Shown here: one piece after another, positions 14,125 to 21,887 of the stretch
Layout: each line of letters begins with the position of its first letter
How positions within the stretch are numbered: the stretch's first letter is position 1
DNA from: Fen-549 sp050011315
Lineage (GTDB): Bacteria > Actinomycetota > Thermoleophilia > Gaiellales > Gaiellaceae
Reading direction: 5' to 3'
NCBI GenBank assembly: GCA_050011315.1
Contig: JBEKJI010000023.1
Location: 1-34,741, forward strand
Length of the DNA: 34,741 nt
The notes under the pieces: generated by a model
Seen by the model: the letters and a program-made list of their open reading frames with translations, nothing else
What the model was told of the DNA's origin: nothing
Databases searched by the model: none
Translations under genes and position numbers: made by a program

Positions 14125-16910
14125 GCGGCCAGCGCCTCGTTCAGTTCATCGAGCAGCGAGCCCAACTCGTTGCCGAAGAGCTCGTACGCCTTGCCGAGGC
14201 CGCCCTGCTGGACGAAGGGGGCGTACTGGAAGTCGTCGGGCGTGATGGCGAGCGAGGCGGCGACGTGGTCGGCGATCTCGTCCAGCCAGCGCAGCTGTTC
14301 GGGGGTGAACTCGCGGCCGGCGGCGCGCTGGGAGGCGAGCCATGCTTCGAAGCGCTCTTCGACTAGGTCGGGGTAGGGCACCAGCTCGTCTTCCTGCTCC
14401 AGCGCGAAGCGGACGAGCGAGACGATGTCGGTGAGCACGCGCCTTCCCGAGCCGCGCACTCTGGAGCGCTCGAGCTGGGCGTAGGCCTGCCAGAGCCGCT
14501 CGGGCGTGAAGCTGTTCGGCGGCAGCTCGATTGCGCGCGCCAGCTCCCTGATCTCAGCGAAGGAGAGGCGGCGGCGGTAAGGGCGTGCGTAGAGCACTTG
14601 CAGCGCTGTGATCTCGTCCTTGTGCTCGTCCAGAAAGCGGCGGAACGACTCGACCGTCTCACGCGCGCGGTCGGCGCCCTCGAGCGAGTAGCCGGCGGCG
14701 ATCACCTTGTCGCGCGTGAACTCGTCGATCAGCTGCTCGACCAGTCGCCGCGCCTCGACCAGGCGCTCGCGTAGCTCGGGACTGGTTGCGATCGGGGCGA
14801 CCGCCTCGTCGAGCAGCCGCTTGCGCGCTTGAGCCCGCTCCTCGTCTGTCGGCTCAGGCTTGCCGGTCGCCTCGGCCTGCCGGTCGGGGTCGAGCGCCTC
14901 GACGATGCCGCGCGCCAGCTCGGCGATCGGCATTCCGGCCAGCTCCTCGATCTTCTCCCGCTCGACGAGCGGCAGCCGGCGATCGATCGCCACCAGCCGG
15001 CTCGCAACGCTCGAAGCGACCTCCGGCTCGCGCACGCCGTAGGAGATCTGGCGCAGCAGTTTCTCGAGCGGCACGGTCGGCTTTCGCTCGAGCGGTTGGG
15101 TGTCCATCAGGTCACTCTCGGTGACGCCGACCGCATCGACGATCACGTAGCGATCCTTGGCGAGTGCGTCGGAGGTCACCGTTTGAAACGTGTCCGGGTC
15201 GATCACGCGCACGCCGCGTCCCTTCATCTGCTCGAAGTAGGTGCGGCTCTTGACCGAGCGCATGAAGAAGACGCACTCGAGCGGCTTGATGTCGGTTCCG
15301 GTGGCGATCATGTCCACCGTCACCGCGATGCGTGGGTTGTAGGAGTTGCGGAAGGCGGCGATCAGGTCGTCGGTCTTCTGGCCGGTCGAGCGATAGGTGA
15401 TCTTGACGGCGAAGTCACTGCCCTTGCCGAACTCCTCGCGCACGATCTGGACGATGTCGTCGGCGTGCGAGTCGTCCTTGGCGAAGATGAGTGTCTTCGG
15501 AACGTCGAGCCGGCCGGGGAAGATCTCGGTGAAAAGCCGGTCGCGGAAGGCGCGAATGACGGTGCGGATCTGATCCCTGGCGACGACCGCTCGGTCGAGC
15601 TCGCTCGCGGCGTAGGTGACGTCCTCGTCGAGGCGCTCGAGACGGTGGGCGCGCGTCTCGCGATTCCTGAACTGCGTCACGATCCCGGCCTCGACCTCGC
15701 CGCCCTGCTCCGAGATCTCGGTGCGGATGCGGTAGACGTCGAAGGGCACGTTGACCTTGTCGACCACGGCCTGCTCGTGCGTGTACTCCATCACCAGGTT
15801 CTGGTCGAAGAAGCCGAAGGCCTGCTTGTTCGGCGTCGCCGTGAGCCCGATCACGAAGGCGTCGAAGTAGTCGAGCACCTGGCGCCAGACGCCGTAGATC
15901 GAGCGGTGGCACTCGTCGACGACGACCACGTCGAAGGTCTCGGGCGGTACGAGCGGGTTGTAGACGACCGGCACCGGCTCGGACGGGGCGACCGAGTCGG
16001 CTGAGTGCTCGTCCAGCTCCTCGTCGAACTCGCTGTCGCCGCGCAGCACCGAGTAGAGGCGCTGGACGGTCGAGATGGTCACGCGCGCAACCGGGTCGAT
16101 CCGCTGCGAGCTCAGGCGCTGGATGTTGTAGAGATCGCTGAACTTGCGCCCGTCGCCCGGCGTGGCGAACTTCTGGAACTCGGCCAGGGTTTGGCGGCCG
16201 AGGTTGGCGCGATCGACCAGGAAGAGAACGCGGCGCGCGTCGGCGAAACGGACGAGTCGGTAGGCGACATTGGCGGCGGTGAAGGTCTTGCCGGCGCCGG
16301 TCGCCATCTGGATCAACGCCCGCGGCCGGTTATCAGCCAGTGACAGCTCGAGGTTCTCGATCGCCCGCGTCTGAGCCGGCCAGAGATCGGTCGCATTGAG
16401 CGGCGGGAGTGCGCGCAGGCGGTGGCGTAGTGTGGGCGCCAATGGGCTCTTGTGGACTTCGCCGATCCACTCGGCAAGCGTCTCCGGGCGGTGGAAGCTG
16501 AAGACCTCGCGGCTACGCGCGTCCGGGTCGAGCGCGTTCGTGAAACGTGTCTCGACGCCGGTCGACTCGTAGGCAAAGGGCAGCGGTCCCTCGAGCGCCG
16601 AGGGAACCTTGTCCGGAAGCCCCTCGACGTACTTGGCGTTCTGCCACTCGACGCCTGTGAGCGTCTCTCCCTCCTTCTTCGCCTCGATCACACCAACCGC
16701 GGCGCCGTCCACGAAGAGCAGGTAGTCGACCTTACCGTGCGGCGGCGCGAGCACAAACTCGCGTATGGCGACACCGCGCGAAGCCGAGAGGTTGACCCGG
16801 TTGGCATCCTGCACCGCCCAGCCGGCGACGGCCAGCATCTCGTCGATCTTGAGGCGGGCTTTGGCTTCGGAGGTGAGGTAGGCGCTCTCGGGGTCGTTCA
16901 TGTCTTGCAC
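14121..16910 (-). CDS. hsdR: Type I restriction endonuclease motor subunit (HsdR)
   Basis: HsdR translocates DNA with ATP and cuts it at a distance from the recognition site. The 929-residue product has the N-terminal nuclease site (D62 in KVDYLLFV, E76 and K78 in GVIEAKKE), then superfamily 2 helicase motifs: Walker A MATGAGKTF at 202-210, DECH at 332-335 and GLTATP at 355-360. A later helicase half contains ATGTDIKPLECVFFMR and KGRGVRVIDPDTF. A helical C-terminal region should bind the methylase. Organisation resembles the EcoEI-type HsdR. GTG at 16910 or ATG at 16901 are both possible starts. It is the first gene of the hsdR-hsdS unit; no hsdM is coupled to it. Confidence 0.93.
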   Translation of the reverse strand: MQDMNDPESAYLTSEAKARLKIDEMLAVAGWAVQDANRVNLSASRGVAIREFVLAPPHGKVDYLLFVDGAAVGVIEAKKEGETLTGVEWQNAKYVEGLPDKVPSALEGPLPFAYESTGVETRFTNALDPDARSREVFSFHRPETLAEWIGEVHKSPLAPTLRHRLRALPPLNATDLWPAQTRAIENLELSLADNRPRALIQMATGAGKTFTAANVAYRLVRFADARRVLFLVDRANLGRQTLAEFQKFATPGDGRKFSDLYNIQRLSSQRIDPVARVTISTVQRLYSVLRGDSEFDEELDEHSADSVAPSEPVPVVYNPLVPPETFDVVVVDECHRSIYGVWRQVLDYFDAFVIGLTATPNKQAFGFFDQNLVMEYTHEQAVVDKVNVPFDVYRIRTEISEQGGEVEAGIVTQFRNRETRAHRLERLDEDVTYAASELDRAVVARDQIRTVIRAFRDRLFTEIFPGRLDVPKTLIFAKDDSHADDIVQIVREEFGKGSDFAVKITYRSTGQKTDDLIAAFRNSYNPRIAVTVDMIATGTDIKPLECVFFMRSVKSRTYFEQMKGRGVRVIDPDTFQTVTSDALAKDRYVIVDAVGVTESDLMDTQPLERKPTVPLEKLLRQISYGVREPEVASSVASRLVAIDRRLPLVEREKIEELAGMPIAELARGIVEALDPDRQAEATGKPEPTDEERAQARKRLLDEAVAPIATSPELRERLVEARRLVEQLIDEFTRDKVIAAGYSLEGADRARETVESFRRFLDEHKDEITALQVLYARPYRRRLSFAEIRELARAIELPPNSFTPERLWQAYAQLERSRVRGSGRRVLTDIVSLVRFALEQEDELVPYPDLVEERFEAWLASQRAAGREFTPEQLRWLDEIADHVAASLAITPDDFQYAPFVQQGGLGKAYELFGNELGSLLDELNEALAA

Positions 16911-17025
16911 ATCATCTCGCGAAAGCCGGGTGATCGGTTTTCGACCAGCGGAACGCCGAGTCTTTCAACTTCTACGACTCCCAAGGCGCGGCGCGCGGGA
17001 CTCGGGGTCGCATCTTGCGATGCAA

Positions 17026-17889
17026 CTACGCCGCCGGCAACGCCGAAACGAGACGCTCGGCGAGAAAGCGAACGTGGTCTGCCTGCAATGGGCCTTCCTG
17101 CCTTAGTCGTGCGCTGAGGCTCTTTGGCCACTCAACCCACACGCCACCAAGTTGAAACGGCCGCGCGAATAGAGACCATTCCGCGTCGACGAAACAGAGC
17201 ACGGGCGTGATCGCAAGTTCGAACTCGTCTAGAAGCGGCTGGCCGAACGCTTCTCGGATCGCCTCGACCTGCTTCTTCATCCCGGCGATGAGCCGCGTAC
17301 AGTCGCGGCGCCCGACGAATAGCCGGAGGTCCACGGAGAAGAGGCCACCTTTGTCGGCCTTGCGCACCTGGCCCTTGTAATTCTTGGCATCGACCACATA
17401 GACACCGCTTCGAGCGACCGCAATGTGATCGATGTTCGCGCGGGAGCCAGGGATTCGCCGATCGTGAAGGGCGATGATCGTCTCGTCATCGTTCAACGAC
17501 TCGAGGAATCCTCCAAGCTTCCACTCGCCACTTCCGCCGACACCCCACGCGCGGGTCGATTGAGGATCGTCGGTCAGCGCCAGATAGATCCCACCAAGGC
17601 GCCCGTAACTACCCCGAATCCGTTTCTCGCGTTTTTCGTGAAGGTGCTCATACCGGCGGCGGGCAGAGGCACCGGCCTGACCACGATCAAGTGGCGTTGG
17701 CTCAGCGACCGAGGGCTCGTCGGCGCCGGTCTCAACCGACTCGGCACAGCCGATGCACGTTGCCGTCTTCGCTTCGCGATCCCAGATGGCCTCTGTACCG
17801 GGCGAAAGCTCGACGCCGCAAACCGAGCAAACGGCCTTGTAGCGAAGGCGGATGACGCGGGCATCGGTCACCGATCTCTGATTCGGCAT
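17026..17889 (-). CDS. NERD-domain (nuclease-related) protein with zinc-ribbon-like N-terminus
   Basis: The 287-residue product begins with a possible zinc ribbon, CSVCG at 21-25 and CIGC at 45-48. It then has a charged linker and a NERD domain: NIDHIAVARSGVYVVDAKNYKG, with D154, D167 and K169 as the nuclease-like residues, and a typical Q-containing helix (MKKQVEAIREAFG). NERD proteins are related to the restriction-endonuclease fold. ATG at 17889 has an AAGGGGAG ribosome site. It lies upstream of hsdR on the same strand with 115 bases between, so it may be read with or beside the Type I genes. Substrate unknown. Confidence 0.82.
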   Translation of the reverse strand: MPNQRSVTDARVIRLRYKAVCSVCGVELSPGTEAIWDREAKTATCIGCAESVETGADEPSVAEPTPLDRGQAGASARRRYEHLHEKREKRIRGSYGRLGGIYLALTDDPQSTRAWGVGGSGEWKLGGFLESLNDDETIIALHDRRIPGSRANIDHIAVARSGVYVVDAKNYKGQVRKADKGGLFSVDLRLFVGRRDCTRLIAGMKKQVEAIREAFGQPLLDEFELAITPVLCFVDAEWSLFARPFQLGGVWVEWPKSLSARLRQEGPLQADHVRFLAERLVSALPAA

Positions 17890-17917
17890 CTCCCCTTGGC
17901 GCCTTGAGTCAACGCAA

Positions 17918-17929
17918 GCTCACGTGAGC
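17918..17929. promoter_or_regulatory. 12-bp perfect palindrome upstream of the NERD gene
   Basis: GCTCACGTGAGC is a perfect palindrome 28 bases before the NERD ATG, in the position of a promoter or operator. The rest of 17890-18144 shows no gene. Confidence 0.4.
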
Positions 17930-18144
17930 CGAATGTCGAACTGCCACCCGACCAGCCGCCCGCCGAGAATGACAGCGCCCACCTGCGACGCGATACAGGC
18001 GCTCGACCGATTGAACTGCCGTCTACGAGGCCCGGCTCGCGATGACAGGAGCGGGGATTTCAGGTAAAAGGCGGGGCTGCCTCCAACTCGTCGGCATTTC
18101 CGGGTTGCGGGCGCCGCGAAACCTGAGGCGAGCGGAGGCGGCTA

Positions 18145-18351
18145 CTAGAAACCAACACAGCCGGCGAAGCAGAGATCCAGCAGGTCGTCCTGCTCGATCC
18201 TCTCGATCGTGTAGTGACTCGCGTGCGGATCGGTGCGGACGAAACGGCGGGCCATCGACTCTGCCTCGTCGAGACTGAGCGATGCCCCGAGCAGCGTTGG
18301 CGCGAGAGTTTCGCGCGCGTATCCGAGTGCTACGTAGGCGAGCTTGGGCAT
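18145..18351 (-). CDS. Small hypothetical protein, 68 residues
   Basis: ATG at 18351 has a GGAGGA ribosome site about 6 bases upstream, which decides this start over upstream in-frame starts. The product begins MPKLAYVALGYARETL, has a central ALSLDEAESMARRF-like amphipathic helix and ends CFAGCVGF with two cysteines. No family is recognised. It is divergent from the radical-SAM gene. Confidence 0.55.
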   Translation of the reverse strand: MPKLAYVALGYARETLAPTLLGASLSLDEAESMARRFVRTDPHASHYTIERIEQDDLLDLCFAGCVGF

Positions 18352-18442
18352 CGCAGTTCCTCCACTGATAGTCATGGTCTGCATGCCCCGAGTCTCGTCG
18401 CGAGGGCCCGTTTCCACCACCGGGCCGGCACCGTAATCGGCT

Positions 18443-18489
18443 CGGGGACTGCCCCGGACTTGGGAGCGCCGCCCAAGAGGGCTAGCCCT
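18443..18489 (+). promoter_or_regulatory. Three tandem short palindromes in the leader of the radical-SAM gene
   Basis: CGGGG/CCCCG (18443-18456), TTGGG/CCCAA (18460-18476) and AGGGCTAGCCCT (18478-18489) follow one another. They lie in the gap between divergent genes and upstream of the start at 18555. They could fold in the leader RNA or bind a regulator. Confidence 0.35.
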
Positions 18490-18554
18490 GAGCGCAACTA
18501 GAGGGAACGCGCAAGGGACGGCGCCGGCGCGAATCCCGAGCCCATACTTGCTGA

Positions 18555-19475
18555 GTGGACGAGCCCGCCTATCTCGCGCTCACTCCTGACGAGCTCTCCC
18601 ATCGCGCCGAGCAAGGCCTTGAGCTCCTAAACAGCCCCTGCCGCGTCTGCCCACGCCAATGCAAAGTCGATCGACTCAAGAACCAACCTGGCCTCTGCGG
18701 CCCCGGGCGCCGGGCGATCGTCGCCTCCGCCTTCCCCCACCACGGCGAGGAGGACTGCCTGCGCGGCCGGCGGGGCTCGGGCACGATCTTCTTCGCCGGC
18801 TGCAACCTGCGTTGCGTCTTCTGCCAGAACTGGGACATCTCGCGCCGGTTGACCGGGGAACAGGTCTCTTCCGAGCGGCTGGCCGCTCTGATGCTCGAGC
18901 TGCAGGCGCTCGGCTGTCACAACATCAACCTCGTCACGCCCGAGCACGTCGTGCCGCAGCTCCTCGAGGCCCTGCCCGATGCCGTCCGGGGCGGCCTGCG
19001 CCTGCCCCTCGTCTACAACACGAGCGCCTACGACAGCCCCGAATCCCTGCGCCTCCTCGACGGCGTCGTCGACGTCTACATGCCCGACTTCAAGCTCTGG
19101 AGCCCCGCCGTCTGCCGCCGCTACCTGAAGCGGGAGGACTACTCGCAGGTGGCGCGCACCTCGATCAGCGAGATGCAGCGTCAGGTGGGTGCGCTCGTCA
19201 AGGACGAGCGCGGTGTGGCACGCCGAGGTCTGCTCATCCGCCATCTGGTCATGCCCGGACTGATCGAGGAGACCGAGCAGATTCTGCGCTGGATCGCCGC
19301 CGAGCTGGGACCGGACTCCTACGTAAACGTGATGGCGCAGTACCACCCTGCCGGGCGCGTCGCCCGTGGCGAGTACGGCGAGATCGCCCGCCCGCTCACC
19401 GGCGAGGAGTACGAGCGCGCGCTCGCGCTGGCGGGAGAGCTCGGCCTGCGCCTGGACGGCGCCGGTTTTCCCTAG
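18555..19475 (+). CDS. Radical-SAM protein, pyruvate formate-lyase activase-like (COG1313 type)
   Basis: The 306-residue product has the radical-SAM cluster motif CNLRCVFC (C83, C87, C90), which binds a 4Fe-4S cluster and cleaves S-adenosylmethionine. An N-terminal set of cysteines (C29, C32, C36, C48) in PCRVCPRQCK suggests a second metal site, as in the PflX/COG1313 group. Later segments such as VYNTSAYDSPESLRLL, DVYMPDFKLWS and MAQYHPAGRV are typical of this group. The GTG at 18555 is the only reasonable start. No glycyl-radical enzyme is in the window, so the target is unknown. These stand-alone members have been proposed to act on other substrates. Confidence 0.88.
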   Translation: MDEPAYLALTPDELSHRAEQGLELLNSPCRVCPRQCKVDRLKNQPGLCGPGRRAIVASAFPHHGEEDCLRGRRGSGTIFFAGCNLRCVFCQNWDISRRLTGEQVSSERLAALMLELQALGCHNINLVTPEHVVPQLLEALPDAVRGGLRLPLVYNTSAYDSPESLRLLDGVVDVYMPDFKLWSPAVCRRYLKREDYSQVARTSISEMQRQVGALVKDERGVARRGLLIRHLVMPGLIEETEQILRWIAAELGPDSYVNVMAQYHPAGRVARGEYGEIARPLTGEEYERALALAGELGLRLDGAGFP

Positions 19476-19517
19476 CGAGGAGATTCATCCTCAGATGCGA
19501 TCGTGCGGACGTGCGAC

Positions 19518-19523
19518 TATGAA
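19518..19523 (+). promoter_or_regulatory. -10-like box of the mntA/hepT operon
   Basis: TATGAA is followed by six bases and the ATG at 19530, consistent with a leaderless transcript. The last base departs from the usual T. No ribosome site is present. Confidence 0.35.
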
Positions 19524-19529
19524 TAGAGC

Positions 19530-19835
19530 ATGACCGCGAACCAAACAGCTCCGCGAACCCTCGCCGACGTACTAGCTCGGCGTGATGAGATCCTCGATGC
19601 CGCCGCGCGCCACGGCGCCAGGAACGTTCGCGTCTTCGGCTCGATCGTCCGCGGAGAAGCCGATGAGCGAAGCGATCTCGATCTACTGGTCGAGATGGAG
19701 CCCGGCCGCAGTCTGCTCGATCTTGCCGGCCTTCACCTCGAGCTGGAGGAGATGCTTGGTTGCGAAGTAGACATCGGCACGAAGATAAAGCCGCGTCTGC
19801 GGGAACGGATCGAAGTCGAGGCCGTTCCGCTTTGA
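19530..19835 (+). CDS. mntA: MntA-type nucleotidyltransferase antitoxin
   Basis: MntA antitoxins add AMP to a tyrosine of the partner HEPN toxin and so silence it. The 101-residue product has the exact GSX10DXD motif: G37-S38, ten residues, D49-L-D51, in FGSIVRGEADERSDLDLLVE. A further acidic residue in EVDIGTK can complete the metal site. It lacks extra domains, matching the minimal form. Its stop overlaps the partner start by TTGA, so the pair is coupled. Confidence 0.92.
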   Translation: MTANQTAPRTLADVLARRDEILDAAARHGARNVRVFGSIVRGEADERSDLDLLVEMEPGRSLLDLAGLHLELEEMLGCEVDIGTKIKPRLRERIEVEAVPL

Positions 19836-20167
19836 TCCGCGATCGAGACTCTCTGCTGGACATCCTCGAACAGATCGAGCTCATTCAAAACCACGGTCCG
19901 GCTGACGAGTCAGAGCTCGAGGCTGACGTAGTTCAACAGGCCGCGACTCTCCACTGGATCCAGACCATAGGCGAGGCCGCCGCGCGCATCTCGCCGGAGC
20001 TCCTGGCGCGGACGCCAGATGTGCCCTGGCGGGAGATCGTGGATATGCGCAATCTCGTCGTACACAGCTACGACCAGGTAGACCTGGCGATCGTTTGGCA
20101 GGTGCTCGAGCGCGACCTGCCCGCGCTCGAGCCTAGAATCCGCGAGATCCTGGCGTCGCTTTCCTGA
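19832..20167 (+). CDS. hepT: HepT-type HEPN ribonuclease toxin
   Basis: The 111-residue helical product carries RNLVVHSY (R73, H78, Y80), the RX4HXY motif of HepT. R and H form the RNase site and Y80 is the residue AMPylated by MntA. I chose the TTG at 19832 because it overlaps the mntA stop and the protein then begins IRDRDSLLDILEQIELI, like relatives; the open frame upstream runs inside mntA. Both key motifs of the pair are intact, so it should be functional. Confidence 0.92.
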   Translation: MIRDRDSLLDILEQIELIQNHGPADESELEADVVQQAATLHWIQTIGEAAARISPELLARTPDVPWREIVDMRNLVVHSYDQVDLAIVWQVLERDLPALEPRIREILASLS

Positions 20168-20231
20168 TCTCCGTTTGCGATCGTTCGATCCACTTCTGCG
20201 TAGAACAGTTGTAGCCTTCTCGGAGCTGACC

Positions 20232-20537
20232 GTGAACGGTGAGACCAAAGCCGAGCGCCGCGCCGCCCTCGAGCGCGTCCGTTCCTACTACGACGAGGAG
20301 CTGGCGGGCCTGATCGCGCACGTCGAGGAGGCGATCGACCGCTACCGCGCCGGTGAGATCGACGTGCATGCCGTCGATGAGGTGATCCACCGTTACTCGA
20401 AGGCGGCGCGCAAGCTCTGGTCGTTTTGCTGGCGGGGCGGCGGATCGCATTTCGTGTGGGTTTCCCAGATCCTCGATCACAAAGATTCCGAACTGAAGCT
20501 CGCCAGCTGGTGGGAGCAAGCAGCGCCGAGGCGCTGA
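20232..20537 (+). CDS. Conserved-looking hypothetical protein, 101 residues
   Basis: GTG at 20232 has a GGAG about 7 bases upstream. The product is helical: KAERRAALERVRSYYDEELA, then AIDRYRAGEIDVHAVDEVIH, then KAARKLWSFCWRGGGSHFVW. I have a general memory of similar uncharacterised actinobacterial proteins but no function. It follows hepT by 64 bases and is convergent with the broken XRE gene. Confidence 0.65.
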   Translation: MNGETKAERRAALERVRSYYDEELAGLIAHVEEAIDRYRAGEIDVHAVDEVIHRYSKAARKLWSFCWRGGGSHFVWVSQILDHKDSELKLASWWEQAAPRR

Positions 20538-20583
20538 ATATCGCTGCCGTAGCGCCGGTCGAGTCCTGCGCGTCAATAAACAT

Positions 20584-20916
20584 CTACGAAGCCGGCCGTT
20601 TCGTGGCGGCCGCGTCGGTGATTCGCCACTCGATGCGCTTTCCGAGCACGGCCGCGAGCTTCTCGATGGTCGAGAGCTTCGTGTCGACGCTCGCAGACTC
20701 GAGCCGCGCGACCTGCAACTGGGAGGTGCCCATCGCGGCCGCAACCTCGGTCTGCGTGAGACCGGACGCCTCGCGTTCCCTGGCCAGGATAAGAAGAAGT
20801 TCCCGGCGTTCTTCCGCCGCCTATACGAGCGCAGGAAAACTGGGGTTCCCGGCGCTTCGCTCGCGAATCACCTCGGCGAGTGCCGGATAGTCGGAACGGG
20901 CACCTCTCGTGAGCAC
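20584..20916 (-). pseudogene. XRE-family helix-turn-helix antitoxin, interrupted by an in-frame TAG
   Basis: On the minus strand the frame reads SGLTQTEVAAAMGTSQLQVA, then RLESASVDTKLSTIEKLAAV and GKRIEWRI, a HigA/XRE-type DNA-binding antitoxin with its stop at 20584-20586. Immediately upstream, TAG (20823-20821) interrupts PALV-stop-AAEERRELLL. The same frame continues upstream as YPALAEVIRERSAGNPSF to a GTG at 20916 with a GGAAAAG ribosome site, giving a normal 110-residue protein if the stop were a sense codon such as CAG. No good restart lies after the TAG. No toxin partner is adjacent. A sequencing error is the alternative. Confidence 0.75.
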
Positions 20917-20997
20917 GCGTTGCTTTTCCGTTGCGCTCCGGGATCGCAGAGGCGGATCATCGAGGAGGGAATTCATCGACAGCGAAGGAGGTGAGCC

Positions 20998-21141
20998 ATG
21001 TCTCCGCGTGGAGGCGCACCGACGAACGAGCAGATCGTTCGACTGCTCGAAGCCGTTCGAGCGAATCTCGCCGAATCGAAGAGACAGCAAGACAAGATCG
21101 CCCGAAACGTCGAGCGGTTGCTCGCGAAGAAGACGGCATGA
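20998..21141 (+). CDS. Small helical protein, 47 residues
   Basis: ATG at 20998 follows AAGGAGGTGA, a perfect Shine-Dalgarno, at ideal distance. The product starts MSPRGGAPTNEQIVRLLEAV and continues as a charged helix (RANLAESKRQQDKIARNVER) that could form a coiled coil. No family is recognised. It is divergent from the broken XRE gene and followed by a hairpin and the GYD-domain gene. Its leader shares a 21-base near-identical segment (20949-20969) with the leader of that next gene (21190-21210). Confidence 0.7.
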   Translation: MSPRGGAPTNEQIVRLLEAVRANLAESKRQQDKIARNVERLLAKKTA

Positions 21142-21142
21142 C

Positions 21143-21172
21143 GTCCTCGCGTGGCGGAGGAGGAGCGAGGAC
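21143..21172 (+). terminator. Hairpin after the 47-residue gene
   Basis: GTCCTCGC (21143-21150) and GCGAGGAC (21165-21172) make an 8-bp perfect stem one base after the stop codon. There is no T run, so it may be a weak or factor-dependent terminator or an mRNA-stabilising stem. Confidence 0.4.
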
Positions 21173-21231
21173 TTGCGCTCCGAGTAGGAGAGGCGGATCA
21201 TCGATGAGGGTTGTCAATCGAGGAGGCAGCC

Positions 21232-21555
21232 ATGCCGCACTACCTCATTTGTTTCAGCTATCCGCCGGAGACATGGGCCGGCTTGATCGCAAATCCCGAG
21301 GATCGTCGCGAGGAGATCAAGAAGACCCTCGAGCCGCTCGGCGGTACTCTCCATGGCTACTGGTACGCCTTCGGCGACCACGACGGCTACGTGGCACTCG
21401 AGCTGCCCGACAACGTCTCGGCGGCCGCTTTCCTGGCCACCATCGCCGCGAGCGGGGCGGCAAAGGTCTCTACGGTCCCGCTCATGACCGTCGAGGAGAC
21501 GCTCGAGGCGCTGAAGAAGGCGAAGGGCGTCGAGTATCGAGCTCCGGGCAAGTAG
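21232..21555 (+). CDS. GYD-domain protein
   Basis: The 107-residue product begins MPHYLICFSYPPETWAGLI and contains the family core: GGTLHGYWYAFGDHDGYVAL, then LPDNVSAAAFLATIAASG and VPLMTVEET. This is the GYD domain, a small ferredoxin-like-fold protein of unknown function found alone in many bacteria. ATG at 21232 has an AGGAGG ribosome site, which decides this start. The leader repeats a segment from the preceding small gene. Confidence 0.85.
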   Translation: MPHYLICFSYPPETWAGLIANPEDRREEIKKTLEPLGGTLHGYWYAFGDHDGYVALELPDNVSAAAFLATIAASGAAKVSTVPLMTVEETLEALKKAKGVEYRAPGK

Positions 21556-21683
21556 CGTCCGGAGCGGTTTCGATCGACTTCGGGGGAGCCCGGCGGGTCG
21601 CCGGGTCGCCCGGAGTCGAGTCTTCGCGAAGGTTCCTCGTCCTCCCGCTCCGGCGAGCGTCTGATTGGCATGCCGCCCGCCCC

Positions 21684-21785
21684 TTAAACCGGCGGCGGCT
21701 CCCAGGCGCGAGCGGCGCTCGGCCTCCACGAACACCGCCTCGGTCTCCTTTGGCTGGATCTCGCCTGATTTGATCTGCTCGGCTG
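21684..21785 (-). pseudogene. Leftover 3' end of a dppF-like ABC ATPase gene
   Basis: On the minus strand this encodes AEQIKSGEIQPKETEAVFVE followed by RAWEPPPV in a shifted frame, matching the C-terminal tail of the DppF at 28783 (AEKIKAGEIQP, EAVFVEVE, RAWEPPPV). One frameshift separates the two parts near the end. Likeness stops at about 21785, so all ATPase domains are missing. It lies next to the truncated aquaporin copy. Confidence 0.85.
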
Positions 21786-21887
21786 AGCGCGGCGCCATTC
21801 CGCTCGAGTCGCTCGTCTACTACGAGCTCGCCGGTCGCCGAGCCGGCGCTTACGATGCCCCTTGGAGAAACGGGAGAGGAGAGACCG

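Noticed and set aside
14829..16004. Long open frames on the + strand opposite hsdR, and likewise opposite arginase and the dpp genes
   Set aside because: They are by-products of GC-rich third positions in the real genes, with no motifs or ribosome sites.
20917..21201. A longer XRE protein starting upstream of 20916
   Set aside because: The extra frame is antisense to the 47-residue gene and its repeated leader and does not resemble an antitoxin.
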